Source: Candidatus Riflebacteria bacterium HGW-Riflebacteria-1
Lineage (GTDB): Bacteria > Muiribacteriota > Ozemobacteria > Ozemobacterales > Ozemobacteraceae
Direction of reading: 5' to 3'
Length of the DNA stretch: 64,000 bases
Assembly (NCBI GenBank): GCA_002839445.1
Contig: PGYB01000010.1
Span: 1 to 64,000, forward strand
Each line of letters opens with the position of its first letter. Position 1 is the first letter of the stretch. Made by a program: the position numbers and the translations under genes. A model generated the notes under the pieces. It saw only the letters and a list, made by a program, of their open reading frames with translations. It did not search any database and was not told where the DNA came from. This document shows, piece by piece, positions 44,432-54,304 of the stretch.

Positions 44432-46648
44432 TTACTGACCGAGCAGTGAGAGAACGCTCTGAGGAACCATATTGGCCTGAGCCAGCATGGCAGTACCAGA
44501 CTGTGAAATAATCTGATTTCTGGTGAATTCGATCATTTCCATGGCGATGTCTGCGTCTCTGATGCGCGATTCTGCGGCAGTCAGGTTGCTTGAAGTGTTT
44601 TTGATGTTGTTGATTGCGTATTCAAGACGGTTCTGGTAAGAACCCAGCTTTGATCTTTCGCCAGACACAGTATCAAGAGCCTTATTTATCTTTGTCATTG
44701 CGGACTGTGCGCCTTCAACACTGGTCATATCAAGCTTGTCGACGCCAAGAGCACGGGACGACATGTCGCTCATTGATATCTGCATTCTCTGACCGGCATC
44801 GGCACCGATCTGGAACTGTGGCTGGTTATTAACAACATGAAGTCTGAAGTTAGTGTCGCCGCTGCCCTGAGCTGTTCCATTTTTCAGACCAAACTTGGTC
44901 ATGGCATCAGTATCGCTCACAGCAAGAGTAATCTGACTTTTGGCCGCGGGACTACCATTGAAGTTTTCCTGGCCAACGCGAGTAGCAGTAAATGCAAGCG
45001 ATCCGTTTACGGCATCAACCCTTGCCTGAACATCTGCACCTGTCAACTGACTGTTAGCAGATGCGATCCAGTTTTTGATCTCGACCATATCTGCAGCTTC
45101 AGCATCACTGTCGGTGGTATAGGCATTGAGCGCAACGTTATCGCCATCAGCGTCAGTCACAGTGAAATTCACAACAGTACCGTCTGTAGTATGATAGAGG
45201 CTGAAACCGCTGATTGCCTTGCTCTCATCTTTGTTACCGTTAACAAAGCCACTGGTAGGACCGGTATTGCTAACACCGAGAGTCTCAGCTGATGCGCCTG
45301 TAATTGTGAGAGTTGTACCTGCAGAAGAAGTAGGCGGTTCAAAGGTCAGACGCAGTTCGCCTTCTACTATCGAAGCTTCGAGACCCTGCAATCCAGTTTC
45401 ACCACCTGAAATCTCGTCGGCGATCTGCTGGTTGATACTGCGAGCAATACCTTCCATTGTCCAGTTACCAGATGCGACAGTGATTGCAACATCATCATCA
45501 CCGGCAGAAATAGTAAATGTCTGAGGAGCAGAAAGTTTGAGACCACCTTCAAGACCACCAACGCCGGCGATCTGAGCGGCCTGCGAGTTAAACTGCAGAT
45601 CGATGCCTTCAAGCAGACCACTGGCCTTGTCACTACTGGTACGAACCGTAGTTCTGTTGCCCTGGGTATCTTCGATCATTATCTGCACGAGGTTGTTCTT
45701 CGACTCTCTGGCAACGCTGAATCCAAGGGCATTCACGACATCCTGCGGACCGGCAATCGAGAAATTACCCTGGTCACCAACAGAACCAGATACAACCTGC
45801 ATGTAACCACCAAGGCCAGAAACACCGGAGGCTGCAGTAGTAATTACTTCGGCGGTAGAATTACTCATGCCCAGACCATTGCTGCTGTTGATCGCCTGCT
45901 GAATCTTGCCGGCGAGTTCGTTGAGAGACATCTGCCCATCAACAGTCACGCTTGCGTCTTTTGAGTTGCCGGTAATGGTAAGTTGCTGAGGAGAATCAAG
46001 CAGGAACTTGCCATTGCTGTCGTAGAATTCGGCAATATCTTCGAGTTTGGTTGTACCATCAGCCAGTTTGCCAGTATTCTTGTCGGTAAACATCTGGCTT
46101 CTCTGCATCTGAGAGATGCCACCGCTGATCAGAGCAAGACTGACATTATAATCGCCACCATTTTTGGCATTGCCGACGACAATACCGTTCACAGCCTTTG
46201 AGCTGGAACTTATAAGAGCGGACTGACTGCCATCGAGAAGCTTTTTGGTGTTGAATTCGGTTCCCTGTGCAATGCGATCGATTTCTGTGCGCAGCTGATT
46301 GACCTCTTTTTGAATTTCGAGGCGGTCGTTAGAGGTCAGGGTATCGTTTGAAGCCTGGATAGCCAGTTCACGCATTCTCTGCAGAATGCTCTGTGATTCA
46401 TTGAGCGCGCCTTCGGCGGTCTGAATCATCGAAATGCCATCCTGGGCATTGAGAGAGGCGCGGTTGAGGCCTCTGATCTGACGGCGCATCTTTTCGCTGA
46501 TTGCGAGGCCGGCAGCGTCATCGGCGGCTGAATTGATTCTTAATCCCGAACTGAGCTTTTGAATTGACTTTTCGAGTCGGTCACTGGTCTGAGAGAGATT
46601 TGAGTAAGTTTTAATTGAGAGAACATTTTGGTTGATTCGAAGCGACAT
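44432..46648 (-). CDS. Flagellin 6 (738 residues)
   Basis: Starts [20 protein letters not shown] and ends [11 protein letters not shown]. Conserved D0/D1 ends contain [18 protein letters not shown] and [15 protein letters not shown]; the middle is richer in Asp/Gly than in the other copies ([30 protein letters not shown]). The ATG at 46648 is chosen over an upstream in-frame TTG because it follows the proximal leader hairpin. It is the first gene of the array in transcription order and ends in a strong terminator, so it forms a single-gene transcript. Confidence 0.95.
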   Translation of the reverse strand: MSLRINQNVLSIKTYSNLSQTSDRLEKSIQKLSSGLRINSAADDAAGLAISEKMRRQIRGLNRASLNAQDGISMIQTAEGALNESQSILQRMRELAIQASNDTLTSNDRLEIQKEVNQLRTEIDRIAQGTEFNTKKLLDGSQSALISSSSKAVNGIVVGNAKNGGDYNVSLALISGGISQMQRSQMFTDKNTGKLADGTTKLEDIAEFYDSNGKFLLDSPQQLTITGNSKDASVTVDGQMSLNELAGKIQQAINSSNGLGMSNSTAEVITTAASGVSGLGGYMQVVSGSVGDQGNFSIAGPQDVVNALGFSVARESKNNLVQIMIEDTQGNRTTVRTSSDKASGLLEGIDLQFNSQAAQIAGVGGLEGGLKLSAPQTFTISAGDDDVAITVASGNWTMEGIARSINQQIADEISGGETGLQGLEASIVEGELRLTFEPPTSSAGTTLTITGASAETLGVSNTGPTSGFVNGNKDESKAISGFSLYHTTDGTVVNFTVTDADGDNVALNAYTTDSDAEAADMVEIKNWIASANSQLTGADVQARVDAVNGSLAFTATRVGQENFNGSPAAKSQITLAVSDTDAMTKFGLKNGTAQGSGDTNFRLHVVNNQPQFQIGADAGQRMQISMSDMSSRALGVDKLDMTSVEGAQSAMTKINKALDTVSGERSKLGSYQNRLEYAINNIKNTSSNLTAAESRIRDADIAMEMIEFTRNQIISQSGTAMLAQANMVPQSVLSLLGQ

Positions 46649-46650
46649 AT

Positions 46651-46691
46651 AAATTCCTCCTTGAATTTCTGTCTTCAGCACGTCCTTGTGC
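46651..46691 (-). promoter_or_regulatory. Twin CsrA-type hairpins, flagellin 6 leader
   Basis: Distal hairpin GCAC-AAGGAC-GTGC (46678-46691) and proximal hairpin AAATTC-AAGGAG-GAATTT (46651-46668), 9 nt apart. The proximal stem differs in sequence from the other six but keeps the pairing and the loop, which argues for selection on structure. Confidence 0.82.
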
Positions 46692-47001
46692 CGAACTCCT
46701 TAAATTTCAGGCCCTATGTTTATTTCTTAAAAATCTTTAGCCTCCTTTCTTTTTATTACCAACAAGGCATATTTTCACCTTTCTATTAGGACTATCGACA
46801 TTTCTCTTCACATTCCTTTGCGCGATTCTCCTCGATTAAGAACAATTTTTAAAACTATACTCTGTTTTTCTTTAATTTTTAACACAAACCAGCCAATTAT
46901 CATTTTTTATAAAAATATTTGTATGTCCTTTAACAGCAAGGATTCAGATACAGGCAATTCCACCCAAAACTGAATCTTTACCTGTAACAAAGTCCACCCC
47001 C
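46692..47001. other. AT-rich divergent intergenic region
   Basis: No gene is seen. A weak sigma-28-like -10, GTCGATAG (46792-46799, minus), has no well-spaced TAAA; it would give flagellin 6 a leader of about 140 nt, similar to flagellin 1. Confidence 0.35.
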
Positions 47002-47030
47002 TTGTACATTTTATTCTATTCATGTAATAT
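47002..47030 (+). promoter_or_regulatory. Sigma-70-type promoter of the methylase gene
   Basis: TTGTAC and TAATAT are separated by 17 nt, about 78 nt before the ATG at 47108. Confidence 0.6.
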
Positions 47031-47107
47031 CATTGCGAAAATCAGCCACAATTCTGCTCTCACAAAGTATCGAGCAGGTTCTGATTTACATTAAACGGGA
47101 GGTCGAG

Positions 47108-47737
47108 ATGAAAGAAACAGCCAGAGTCAGAACTCCGCAAGAAGAGTTCTGGGCCGGAAGTTTTGGTGTCGACTACATCAATCGCAATGAAAGCCCGCAA
47201 TTGCTGGCCGCGAATCTGAGCTTTTACGCCACAGCGCTGAAAAAAGCCGGCAAGATATCCTCATGTATTGAGTTTGGTGCCAACATTGGCATGAACCTGA
47301 AAGCCCTGAAACTGCTATACCCTGACATTGCCCTGAGAGGCATAGAAATAAACCCGCAAGCAGCAGGCAGGCTGGCCGAACTCATCGGCCCGGCGAACAC
47401 TTTCCAAACATCAATATTCGACTTTGCGACAAAAGAAAAAGCTGACCTGGCCTTGATAAAAGGGGTGCTGATACACCTCAATCCTGAAATGCTGCACGTT
47501 GCCTATGAAAAGCTTTATGAAGCCAGTAACAAATACATATTGATCGCGGAATATTACAATCCGTCACCAGTTGCCATAAAATATAGAGGGCATGAAGACC
47601 GGCTATTCAAACGCGATTTTGCCGGCGAAATGCTGGAAAAATATCCAGATCTGAAACTGCTTGATTACGGCTTTCTTTACCGCAGAGACCCAGTGTTTCC
47701 ACAGGATGACATAACCTGGTTTTTACTTGGCAAATGA
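47108..47737 (+). CDS. Pseudaminic acid biosynthesis-associated methylase
   Basis: The 209-residue class I SAM-dependent methyltransferase begins at ATG 47108, preceded by GGGAGG; the longer frame upstream lies over the promoter. It contains the SAM loop IEFGANIGMNLKAL and later GVLIHLNPEML and the end DITWFLLGK, features of the family found with pse/leg sugar genes (QEEFWAGSFGVDYINRN at the start). It probably methylates the nonulosonic acid or its precursor on flagellin. It is transcribed away from the flagellins, next to the array. Confidence 0.82.
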   Translation: MKETARVRTPQEEFWAGSFGVDYINRNESPQLLAANLSFYATALKKAGKISSCIEFGANIGMNLKALKLLYPDIALRGIEINPQAAGRLAELIGPANTFQTSIFDFATKEKADLALIKGVLIHLNPEMLHVAYEKLYEASNKYILIAEYYNPSPVAIKYRGHEDRLFKRDFAGEMLEKYPDLKLLDYGFLYRRDPVFPQDDITWFLLGK

Positions 47738-47796
47738 GACCATCAACGGCAACTGGCGCAGAACAGATCTGATTTAGCCGGTTCTAGAGTTCGTTC

Positions 47797-47820
47797 AAGA
47801 AAGAAAGAAAGAAAGAAAGA
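47797..47820. repeat. (AAGA)6 microsatellite
   Basis: Six perfect AAGA units lie between the stops of the methylase and the sulfur-transfer gene. It is outside any coding frame, so copy-number change would not shift a protein. Confidence 0.85.
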
Positions 47821-47867
47821 CCAAAGCACACACAAGGCGCGCTCCGGTCTTTTGCTTTATTATCGGC

Positions 47868-50315
47868 TTAGATGAACAGGCCGGCGTTGCTTTTTGACAG
47901 TTCGTCGATATACATGGCGACACCGCCGAGTTCGACGCCGTCGATGAGTTCGCTTTCCTTGATGCCCATTACATCCATGCTCATTGAGCAGGCCACCATC
48001 TTGATACCATTTTCGATGGCCTGCTGCAGAAGCTCTTTAAGCGAGGCAACATTCTTGCTGGCCATGACCCGGTGCATCATCGCTGTTCCCATGCCACCCA
48101 TGTTCATTTTCGAGAGTTTGAGGCCATCAATATTTTTGGGCAGCATCATGCCGAACATCTTCTCCATCATATCCTTCTTGAGCGGCTTGTCAGACTCTTT
48201 GCGCAACAGACTCAGACCCCAGAAGGTAAAGAACAGGGTGACCTTATAACCGGCCGCCACCGCACCGTTAGCAATAATCAAAGCAGCCATGGCTTTATCA
48301 AAGTCATTACTGAAAATCACGTTAGACATTTGCTTCTGGCAGGTAGTCAGCGGCGAGCAGCTCTGCTGGCCAAGCTTGCGCACCACGGCACGGTATTTGC
48401 CGCCAGCGACCTTTTCGACGCTGATCGACTGGTGGCCGGTTGAGCGGCACCAGGCCGGCACATCGGCAGCGAAACCGGGGTCGGTAGACAGTATTTCAAC
48501 GGCCTGCCCCTTCTCTATTGCATCAATGGCCTTGCGCAGCTGAGAAATCGGGCCGGGGCACTGTAACCCCGATACATCAAGAGTTTTAACAATACTGAAA
48601 TCGCCGGCAACAACTACAGATTTGTCGACCTCTGCTTCACTGCCGGCATCATCTGACATGCTCGACTTATCATAGACCGCTGTCTGGTTGAACATGCAGT
48701 AAGTTTTGTAACCGCCATCGAGATTACAGGCGCGCAGGCCATGCTGTTTAAGTATGCGATATGCCAGATAACCGCGCAGACCCGCCTGACAGTAGATCAT
48801 GTATTCTTTGTCTGGCGAAAACCCGCTGATTTTTTCGCGCAACTCATGCAGCGGAATATGCATCGCTCCAGGAATCATGCCCGCCTGAACTTCTTCGAGA
48901 GTCCTGACATCCAACAGCTTCTGATCTGATTTCAGGGTCGGCACTGCAGTCGCGTGAAAGTGTTCGCTGTGGCCGCGCAGAAGGTTTGCGGCAACAAAGC
49001 CGGCGTAGTTAACCGGGTCTTTGGCCGAGCCATAAGGTGGCGCGTAGCAAAGTTCGATTTCTTCGAGATCATATACAGTCATTCCGGCGCGAATAGCCAC
49101 GGCCAGGACATCTATGCGTTTTTCGACGCCATCGAGACCGACTGCCTGAGCACCGAGAACGCGCCCGGTATCGGGATCATAAATCATCTTGAGACTGATC
49201 GAAGTCGCTCCCGGATAGTAAGACGCATGATTGGAAGGATGAACATAGACCTTGTCATAGCGCATTGCATTCTTGACTGCCTGTTTTTCGCTCAAACCGG
49301 TCATTGCGAAAGTCAGATCAAAGATTTTGCAGACAGCTGAACCCTGGGTGTCACGATACTCGCGCTTGAGCCCATAAATGTTATCGACAGCGATTCGGCC
49401 CTGGCGGTTTGCCGGCCCGGCAAGCGGAATAAGAGCCGGCTTGCCGGTTATCAAATCTTTAACTTCTACAGCGTCACCAACGGCATAAATCGCCGCGTCG
49501 CTCGTCTGCATGAAAGAGTCTACCTTGATGCCACCGGTCACACCGATATCAAGGCCGGCGTCTCTGGCCAGCTGATTTTCGGGACGAACGCCTATCGCCA
49601 TAACAACCGCGTCGGCAGCGATCTTGTCGCCAGAACTCAGAATGACCCGCAGCCCGTTGCTGCCCTCTTCAAAACTGGTCACTGACTGACCCAGGCGCAG
49701 ATTAACCGCGTTCATTTTTATCTCGGTATGCAGCATGGTTGCCATTTCGGGATCAGCCGGGCCCATAACCTGATTTGCCAGTTCGACAAGAGTAACTTCG
49801 AGACCAATGTGTCTGAGCGACTCGGTCATTTCGAGACCGATATAACCGCCACCGACGACAACCGCCGAGGTCTTGCCTTTGACAGCCGCCTTGATTCGAT
49901 CCATGTCTTCAAGATTTCGCAGCGAAAAGATTCCGGGCTTATCGATACCGGGTATTGGCGGTTTAATGGCGGCAGCTCCCGGGCTCAAAATCAGATAATC
50001 ATAAGATTCTGTATAAGTCTTGCCTAAGCTGAGGTCTTTAACCTGCACTGTTTTTTTGACGCGGTCAATTTTTATGACTTCATTGCGAACCCGCACATCT
50101 ATGGCAAATTTGTCGCGCATGGCTGCTGGAGTAGTTACCAGAAGGCTCTCGCGTTCTGGAATCACACCGCCAATATGATACGGCAGGCCACAGTTAGCAA
50201 ACGAAATATGTTCGCCGCGCTCGAAAAGTATTATTTCAGCCTTTTCATCGAGACGACGCGCGCGGGCAGCAGCACTCGCACCACCGGCAACACCACCCAC
50301 TATAAGTATTTTCAT
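47868..50315 (-). CDS. CoA-disulfide-reductase-like flavoprotein fused to rhodanese, TusA and DsrE domains
   Basis: The 815 residues hold four domains in order. A pyridine-nucleotide disulfide oxidoreductase (1-445) has the FAD loop VGGVAGGASAAARARR and redox Cys42 in SFANCGLPYH. A rhodanese (about 460-560) has active-site loop YCQAGLRG. A TusA-like domain (about 600-670) has LQCPGPISQLRKA. A DsrE/F-like domain (about 685-815) ends the chain. Such fusions handle persulfide sulfur or CoA disulfides in the cytosol. The ATG is preceded by GGAGTAAC. It has no functional link to its flagellar neighbours that I can see. Confidence 0.9.
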   Translation of the reverse strand: MKILIVGGVAGGASAAARARRLDEKAEIILFERGEHISFANCGLPYHIGGVIPERESLLVTTPAAMRDKFAIDVRVRNEVIKIDRVKKTVQVKDLSLGKTYTESYDYLILSPGAAAIKPPIPGIDKPGIFSLRNLEDMDRIKAAVKGKTSAVVVGGGYIGLEMTESLRHIGLEVTLVELANQVMGPADPEMATMLHTEIKMNAVNLRLGQSVTSFEEGSNGLRVILSSGDKIAADAVVMAIGVRPENQLARDAGLDIGVTGGIKVDSFMQTSDAAIYAVGDAVEVKDLITGKPALIPLAGPANRQGRIAVDNIYGLKREYRDTQGSAVCKIFDLTFAMTGLSEKQAVKNAMRYDKVYVHPSNHASYYPGATSISLKMIYDPDTGRVLGAQAVGLDGVEKRIDVLAVAIRAGMTVYDLEEIELCYAPPYGSAKDPVNYAGFVAANLLRGHSEHFHATAVPTLKSDQKLLDVRTLEEVQAGMIPGAMHIPLHELREKISGFSPDKEYMIYCQAGLRGYLAYRILKQHGLRACNLDGGYKTYCMFNQTAVYDKSSMSDDAGSEAEVDKSVVVAGDFSIVKTLDVSGLQCPGPISQLRKAIDAIEKGQAVEILSTDPGFAADVPAWCRSTGHQSISVEKVAGGKYRAVVRKLGQQSCSPLTTCQKQMSNVIFSNDFDKAMAALIIANGAVAAGYKVTLFFTFWGLSLLRKESDKPLKKDMMEKMFGMMLPKNIDGLKLSKMNMGGMGTAMMHRVMASKNVASLKELLQQAIENGIKMVACSMSMDVMGIKESELIDGVELGGVAMYIDELSKSNAGLFI

Positions 50316-50747
50316 GTGTTACTCCTTTGATATGGTCACTACAGATCAATAATACATCTGCGCGGTGACACGCATTAACTATTTCCTTAAATATATTACA
50401 AAGTAACACTAAGTGCAAGCGCGGGGATAAAAAACCAGCAATTCTCCATTTGCCTGTCTATGAGAACTTCTTTTGAAGAGTTATCCACAGATTAAACGCT
50501 TATCACAGATTTTTCAGGAGTTTTTTACATGTTTATTTTGCAGTTATCCGAAACCCATCTGCGCAATCTGCGGATGATATTTTCCTGAGTTGAAAGCGAC
50601 GAGTATAAGATCGATTACGATTACGATTACGACGCGCAGGATGCGCTAGTGCCAGGGCGCCCGAGGATACGAAGCGCCCAGGTGCGAGAATAAAAAAAGG
50701 CTGTCCTTGCGGACAGCCCGGTGCAAACCTATGTGTTTCTGAGAGAA
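50316..50747. other. Intergenic region between flavoprotein gene and flagellin 7
   Basis: No gene is seen in these 432 nt. It holds (GATTAC)3 at 50613-50630, an inverted repeat GGGCGC/GCGCCC around 50656-50680, and the flagellin 7 terminator. The flavoprotein promoter should lie near 50340-50400 but is not clear. Confidence 0.5.
50692..50720 (-). terminator. Intrinsic terminator of flagellin 7
   Basis: On the minus strand GGCTGTCC / GGACAGCC is followed by seven Ts, 27 nt after the stop codon. Confidence 0.85.
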
Positions 50748-53357
50748 TTATCTTAACAGGTCAAGAACCGACTGGGCAGATACGTTGGCCTGGCCAACCA
50801 TGGCGTTGCTGGCCTGTTGCAGGATCTGCGACGAAGTCATTTCGATAACTTCTCTGGCCATATCAACGTCTCTGATGCGGGATTCAGAGGCAGTCATGTT
50901 CTGCAGTGCCACGCGCAAGCTGTTGAGAGTGTAGTTCATGCGGTTTTCGATCGCACCCAGCTTGGCGCGTTCTGAAGAAATGCGCTGCATAGCCTTGTCA
51001 ATGAGACCAATAGCGATCTCAGATGATTTAACAGTGGTAAGGTCAAGGTCTTCGATTCCAAGGGCTTTAACATCTGTTCGTATGATGTTGGAAACCGCAG
51101 TGTGCCCCTGGTTCGGCCCGATCTGAAACTGTATCGACGTATCCTTAACATGCATGGTATAGGCATAGTTACCACTACCATTCTGGACAGCGACCGGATC
51201 AATGTCGAAAATGGACTTCAGCGTATTAGTCGAATCCGGGCTACCCAGTTCGGCAAAGACTATTCGTCCATCCTTGCCCGGTATTGTGGAAAACAGTTTG
51301 ATCGTCTGGGTCGCGGTTTTAATCTCAGCGTTAACTTTAACGCCCTGCAGGCTGGCCTGCGCGTTAATCAGATTGGCAATTTCGGTGATTGACCGGAACG
51401 AAGTGCCGGCCGAACCAGCGAGGAAGGCTATCGACATGCCACTGCCGTCAAGATCTGCGATATAGAATGAAAGGTCGTCGACAGCTGCCGACGCGCTATG
51501 ATCGAAAATCACATATCCGAACCTGGCAGAAGGCTGATCATAGGCGAAATTCTGCACGGTCGGGTTGCCGTCGAAACCAGTTATCGTGGTCTGCTGATGA
51601 ACCTTGAGTCCGGTCGCCATACCTTGGCCACCACCGCCTGCATCGAAGATATCGAAGTTTGATTCAACACCTGTTTCGAGCGAACGGAAGTTAAGCACGC
51701 CGCTTTTAGCTTCAGCAACTATCATCAGTCCGTTAGCGCCAATCTGCATATTGATGGCTTCAACAATCGAGTTGAGACCACCGGCAGTGTAGTTTCCGGT
51801 CAGGCTGATCAACGTTGCCGACGCAACATCATGGCGGTCTACAATGGATAGAAACATGGTTGTGCCAGCCTGAGAGAAGTCAAAGCTGGTTATCAGATCG
51901 TAGCCGGTAGCTACACCAGGTTTACCGCCGGTGCCGGTGTAACGGCCATTTGAAACGCCCAGCGGATTGGTTATAGCGTTGGTAATCGAAACATACGCAG
52001 CCGAACCAGTATTGAGTGTGGAAAATTCAAGAGCATACTGGTCGTTTACGCGAACAGTCACCATGCTGCTTGCGGCTCTGAGTTCGGTATTGATGATCGA
52101 AGCGACCTGCTGCATACTGTAAACGCCAGAACCAATGTTGATCGGAACAGTTGCAGTAGAGGAAATTGAGTCGTCGATATCAAAAGTAATCGCAGCTGGT
52201 ATGGAAATACCTAAAACTGCCGCCTTGGTAACGACGTTGGCTGACTGCGGCGGTTCGAACATCAGGTCGATACCCTGGATCAAGCCCATGGCACGATGGC
52301 CGGCAATCTGAGTTGTCAATGTATTGCGTTCGCCAAACGGAACACCAAGATTGGTCACGGCAATAGAGTAAACCGGGTCTTCGGCAGGAATTACTGCCTG
52401 GAAGCCGAGGGCCTTGACCAGTGATTCTTCGCCAGTGAAATTGATGCGGCCAAGTTCGCCGTTGCGGCCCGAGATAACAGTGATTTGACCGTTTCTATCG
52501 CCACTGTCACATATGAAAGACTTTGAGCCTTCAAAATCAAGCCCTTTACCGAGCTGATCTTTAGTCATCGCTGCCTGGATTCTTTCAGTCAGCTGGGCAA
52601 GTGTCAGGTCTTTGCTGACCACGATTTGGCCCTGAGCGTTGTCGCCCTGCAGAAAAAGGGTCTGCGGCAGATCAAGAATAAAATGGTTGTTATTGTCGTA
52701 AAAATTGGCAAGAGAAGCGAGCGTCGTCGAAGCGGTAGCAATCTCACCGTCGGTAGTTACAAATATGGCCGAGCGCTGATGTTCAGGAGTTCCTGAATAG
52801 GTTTTGTAACCGATACCAGGGATGTATTCTGATTTCGGCCATACCACGACTGAGAAATCGGAGAAAGTGAGCACTTCACCAACTACAACGCCATCGAGGT
52901 TCTTCGGGTCGCTGGTGGAAATTACAGCGGTGCCGGAACCATCGAGCAGCTTTCTGGTGTTGAATTCAGTGCCGTAAGAGATACGGTTGATATCTTCCTT
53001 GAGCTGCATGACCTCTTTCTGGATTTCCAGACGGTCGGTGGTGGTGAGGGTGTCGTTGCCGGACTGAAGGGCCAGTTCGCGCATGCGCTGCAGCATGCTG
53101 TGAATTTCATTGAGAGCACCTTCAGCAGTCTGAATCAGGCTGATGCCATCCTGAACATTCATGCTGGCCCGGTTGATACCACGCACCTGGGTGCGCAGTT
53201 TCTCTGAGATAGTCAGACCCGCAGCGTCATCAGAAGCGCGGTTGATTCTCAATCCAGACGACAGTCTCTCGATTGAACTTGATAATCTGCTGTCATTCTT
53301 CACCAGATTACCGTGGGCGTTCAGAGCAGTAACATTTGAGTTAATACGCAGGGCCAT
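50748..53357 (-). CDS. Flagellin 7 (869 residues), csrA-proximal type
   Basis: Starts MALRINSNVTALNAHGNL and ends NVSAQSVLDLLR. D0/D1 ends are more like canonical flagellins than the tandem set ([38 protein letters not shown]). The variable region of about 620 residues is the largest of the seven. The Shine-Dalgarno GGAGG lies 8 nt before the ATG, but the twin hairpins of flagellins 1-6 are absent. It follows csrA on the same strand after 164 nt, with its own terminator. Confidence 0.95.
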   Translation of the reverse strand: MALRINSNVTALNAHGNLVKNDSRLSSSIERLSSGLRINRASDDAAGLTISEKLRTQVRGINRASMNVQDGISLIQTAEGALNEIHSMLQRMRELALQSGNDTLTTTDRLEIQKEVMQLKEDINRISYGTEFNTRKLLDGSGTAVISTSDPKNLDGVVVGEVLTFSDFSVVVWPKSEYIPGIGYKTYSGTPEHQRSAIFVTTDGEIATASTTLASLANFYDNNNHFILDLPQTLFLQGDNAQGQIVVSKDLTLAQLTERIQAAMTKDQLGKGLDFEGSKSFICDSGDRNGQITVISGRNGELGRINFTGEESLVKALGFQAVIPAEDPVYSIAVTNLGVPFGERNTLTTQIAGHRAMGLIQGIDLMFEPPQSANVVTKAAVLGISIPAAITFDIDDSISSTATVPINIGSGVYSMQQVASIINTELRAASSMVTVRVNDQYALEFSTLNTGSAAYVSITNAITNPLGVSNGRYTGTGGKPGVATGYDLITSFDFSQAGTTMFLSIVDRHDVASATLISLTGNYTAGGLNSIVEAINMQIGANGLMIVAEAKSGVLNFRSLETGVESNFDIFDAGGGGQGMATGLKVHQQTTITGFDGNPTVQNFAYDQPSARFGYVIFDHSASAAVDDLSFYIADLDGSGMSIAFLAGSAGTSFRSITEIANLINAQASLQGVKVNAEIKTATQTIKLFSTIPGKDGRIVFAELGSPDSTNTLKSIFDIDPVAVQNGSGNYAYTMHVKDTSIQFQIGPNQGHTAVSNIIRTDVKALGIEDLDLTTVKSSEIAIGLIDKAMQRISSERAKLGAIENRMNYTLNSLRVALQNMTASESRIRDVDMAREVIEMTSSQILQQASNAMVGQANVSAQSVLDLLR

Positions 53358-53434
53358 AGGTTTGCCTCCATGACTGTTGGGGATTTCAATCCGTTTTTAG
53401 CTTCTCAGCTTATTTTTTTCCCCATCTACATTAC

Positions 53435-53463
53435 TCATCGGAAACTGAGGTCAACAAACATTA
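53435..53463 (-). promoter_or_regulatory. Weak sigma-28-like site before flagellin 7
   Basis: On the minus strand TAAT-N17-TCCGATGA; the spacer is 2 nt longer than consensus. The -10 is the same as at the possible flagellar site before the octad-repeat gene. Confidence 0.3.
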
Positions 53464-53521
53464 ACCTTGTTTCCGACGATCTAAGCCAATATTCTTCCTT
53501 ATTCTCCGTTTTGCTCGCATT

Positions 53522-53788
53522 TTATTGTTTTTTTGCCTTGCTATCTTTTTTTCCGAATTTATTAAGAATATCCTGAGGCAGGCTCTTGAGCGGATCAAGA
53601 GACGTAGTTTTAGCTGCTTCACGATTTTCTTTCTGAATTTCTTCGTAGACTTCCCAGCGGTGAACCTTGACACTGCGCGGCGCGTTGATGCCGATTTTCA
53701 CCTGATCCTTACCAATGTCGACCAGAACAATCTCGACGTCATCGCCGATAATGATCTTTTCATTTATCTTTCTGGTTAATACAAGCAT
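53522..53788 (-). CDS. csrA: Carbon storage regulator / translational repressor CsrA
   Basis: This RNA-binding homodimer recognises GGA in hairpin loops and blocks translation. The first ~62 residues are a standard CsrA ([35 protein letters not shown]), with the RNA-contacting residues L4 and R44 in place. A further ~25 residues rich in Lys/Asp/Ser extend the usual 60-75 length; extended tails are known in CsrA from FliW-containing bacteria, where FliW binds. The ATG overlaps the fliW stop by one base (TGATG), so both are made together. Confidence 0.95.
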   Translation of the reverse strand: MLVLTRKINEKIIIGDDVEIVLVDIGKDQVKIGINAPRSVKVHRWEVYEEIQKENREAAKTTSLDPLKSLPQDILNKFGKKDSKAKKQ

Positions 53789-54285
53789 CAGCTCTCGTCC
53801 TCCTCAGGTTTGGAGTCGAGAGAGTCCTGAACTTCCTTGAGCTTGGCGGCCCGCTTTTCCATCTCATCGAGAATGCGGACCTTAACCGAGTGCCGGGAGT
53901 TGCTCGAAATTATCTGGCGGCCCTTGCGATTGGCGGCGTTGATAACGAGCGGTCCCTGCAGGTTGGCGGTCATATCGCTCGGATTGGCCGGAATAGAGAC
54001 GATTACATAAAGAACCGCATCTTCGGCGCGCTCCAGGCTGATAAAACCTGCATCAGAGTCTGAGATTTCGATGTCGTATTCAAACATGAAACTCAGTGGC
54101 TCAATGATTACAAATGCGAGATTACCGTCATCTACGCACTGCAACCAGCGAAAAGGGCTTCCATCATCAGCATTGAGAATGACATACTGGTGGTATTCCC
54201 CAAACCCAAGCAGGCCTTCTGCAAAGGTGATGATCTCATCTTTGACAATCTCAATTTTTCCGAAGCGCGAGGTCGAAATCTTCAT
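53788..54285 (-). CDS. fliW: Flagellar assembly factor FliW
   Basis: FliW is a protein antagonist of CsrA that is itself bound by free cytosolic flagellin. The 165 residues show the FliW pattern: [37 protein letters not shown] and [22 protein letters not shown] charged tail of about 25 residues ends the protein. It is 20 nt downstream of flgL and overlaps csrA. In B. subtilis the same fliW-csrA pair controls hag; here the targets would be the flagellin leaders at 31508-46691. Confidence 0.95.
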   Translation of the reverse strand: MKISTSRFGKIEIVKDEIITFAEGLLGFGEYHQYVILNADDGSPFRWLQCVDDGNLAFVIIEPLSFMFEYDIEISDSDAGFISLERAEDAVLYVIVSIPANPSDMTANLQGPLVINAANRKGRQIISSNSRHSVKVRILDEMEKRAAKLKEVQDSLDSKPEEDES

Positions 54286-54304
54286 ACCTTAGGCCGTTCC
54301 TTAC

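Noticed and set aside
47797..47820. (AAGA)6 as a phase-variation switch
   Set aside because: It lies after the stop of the methylase and downstream of the flavoprotein gene, outside any frame or promoter.
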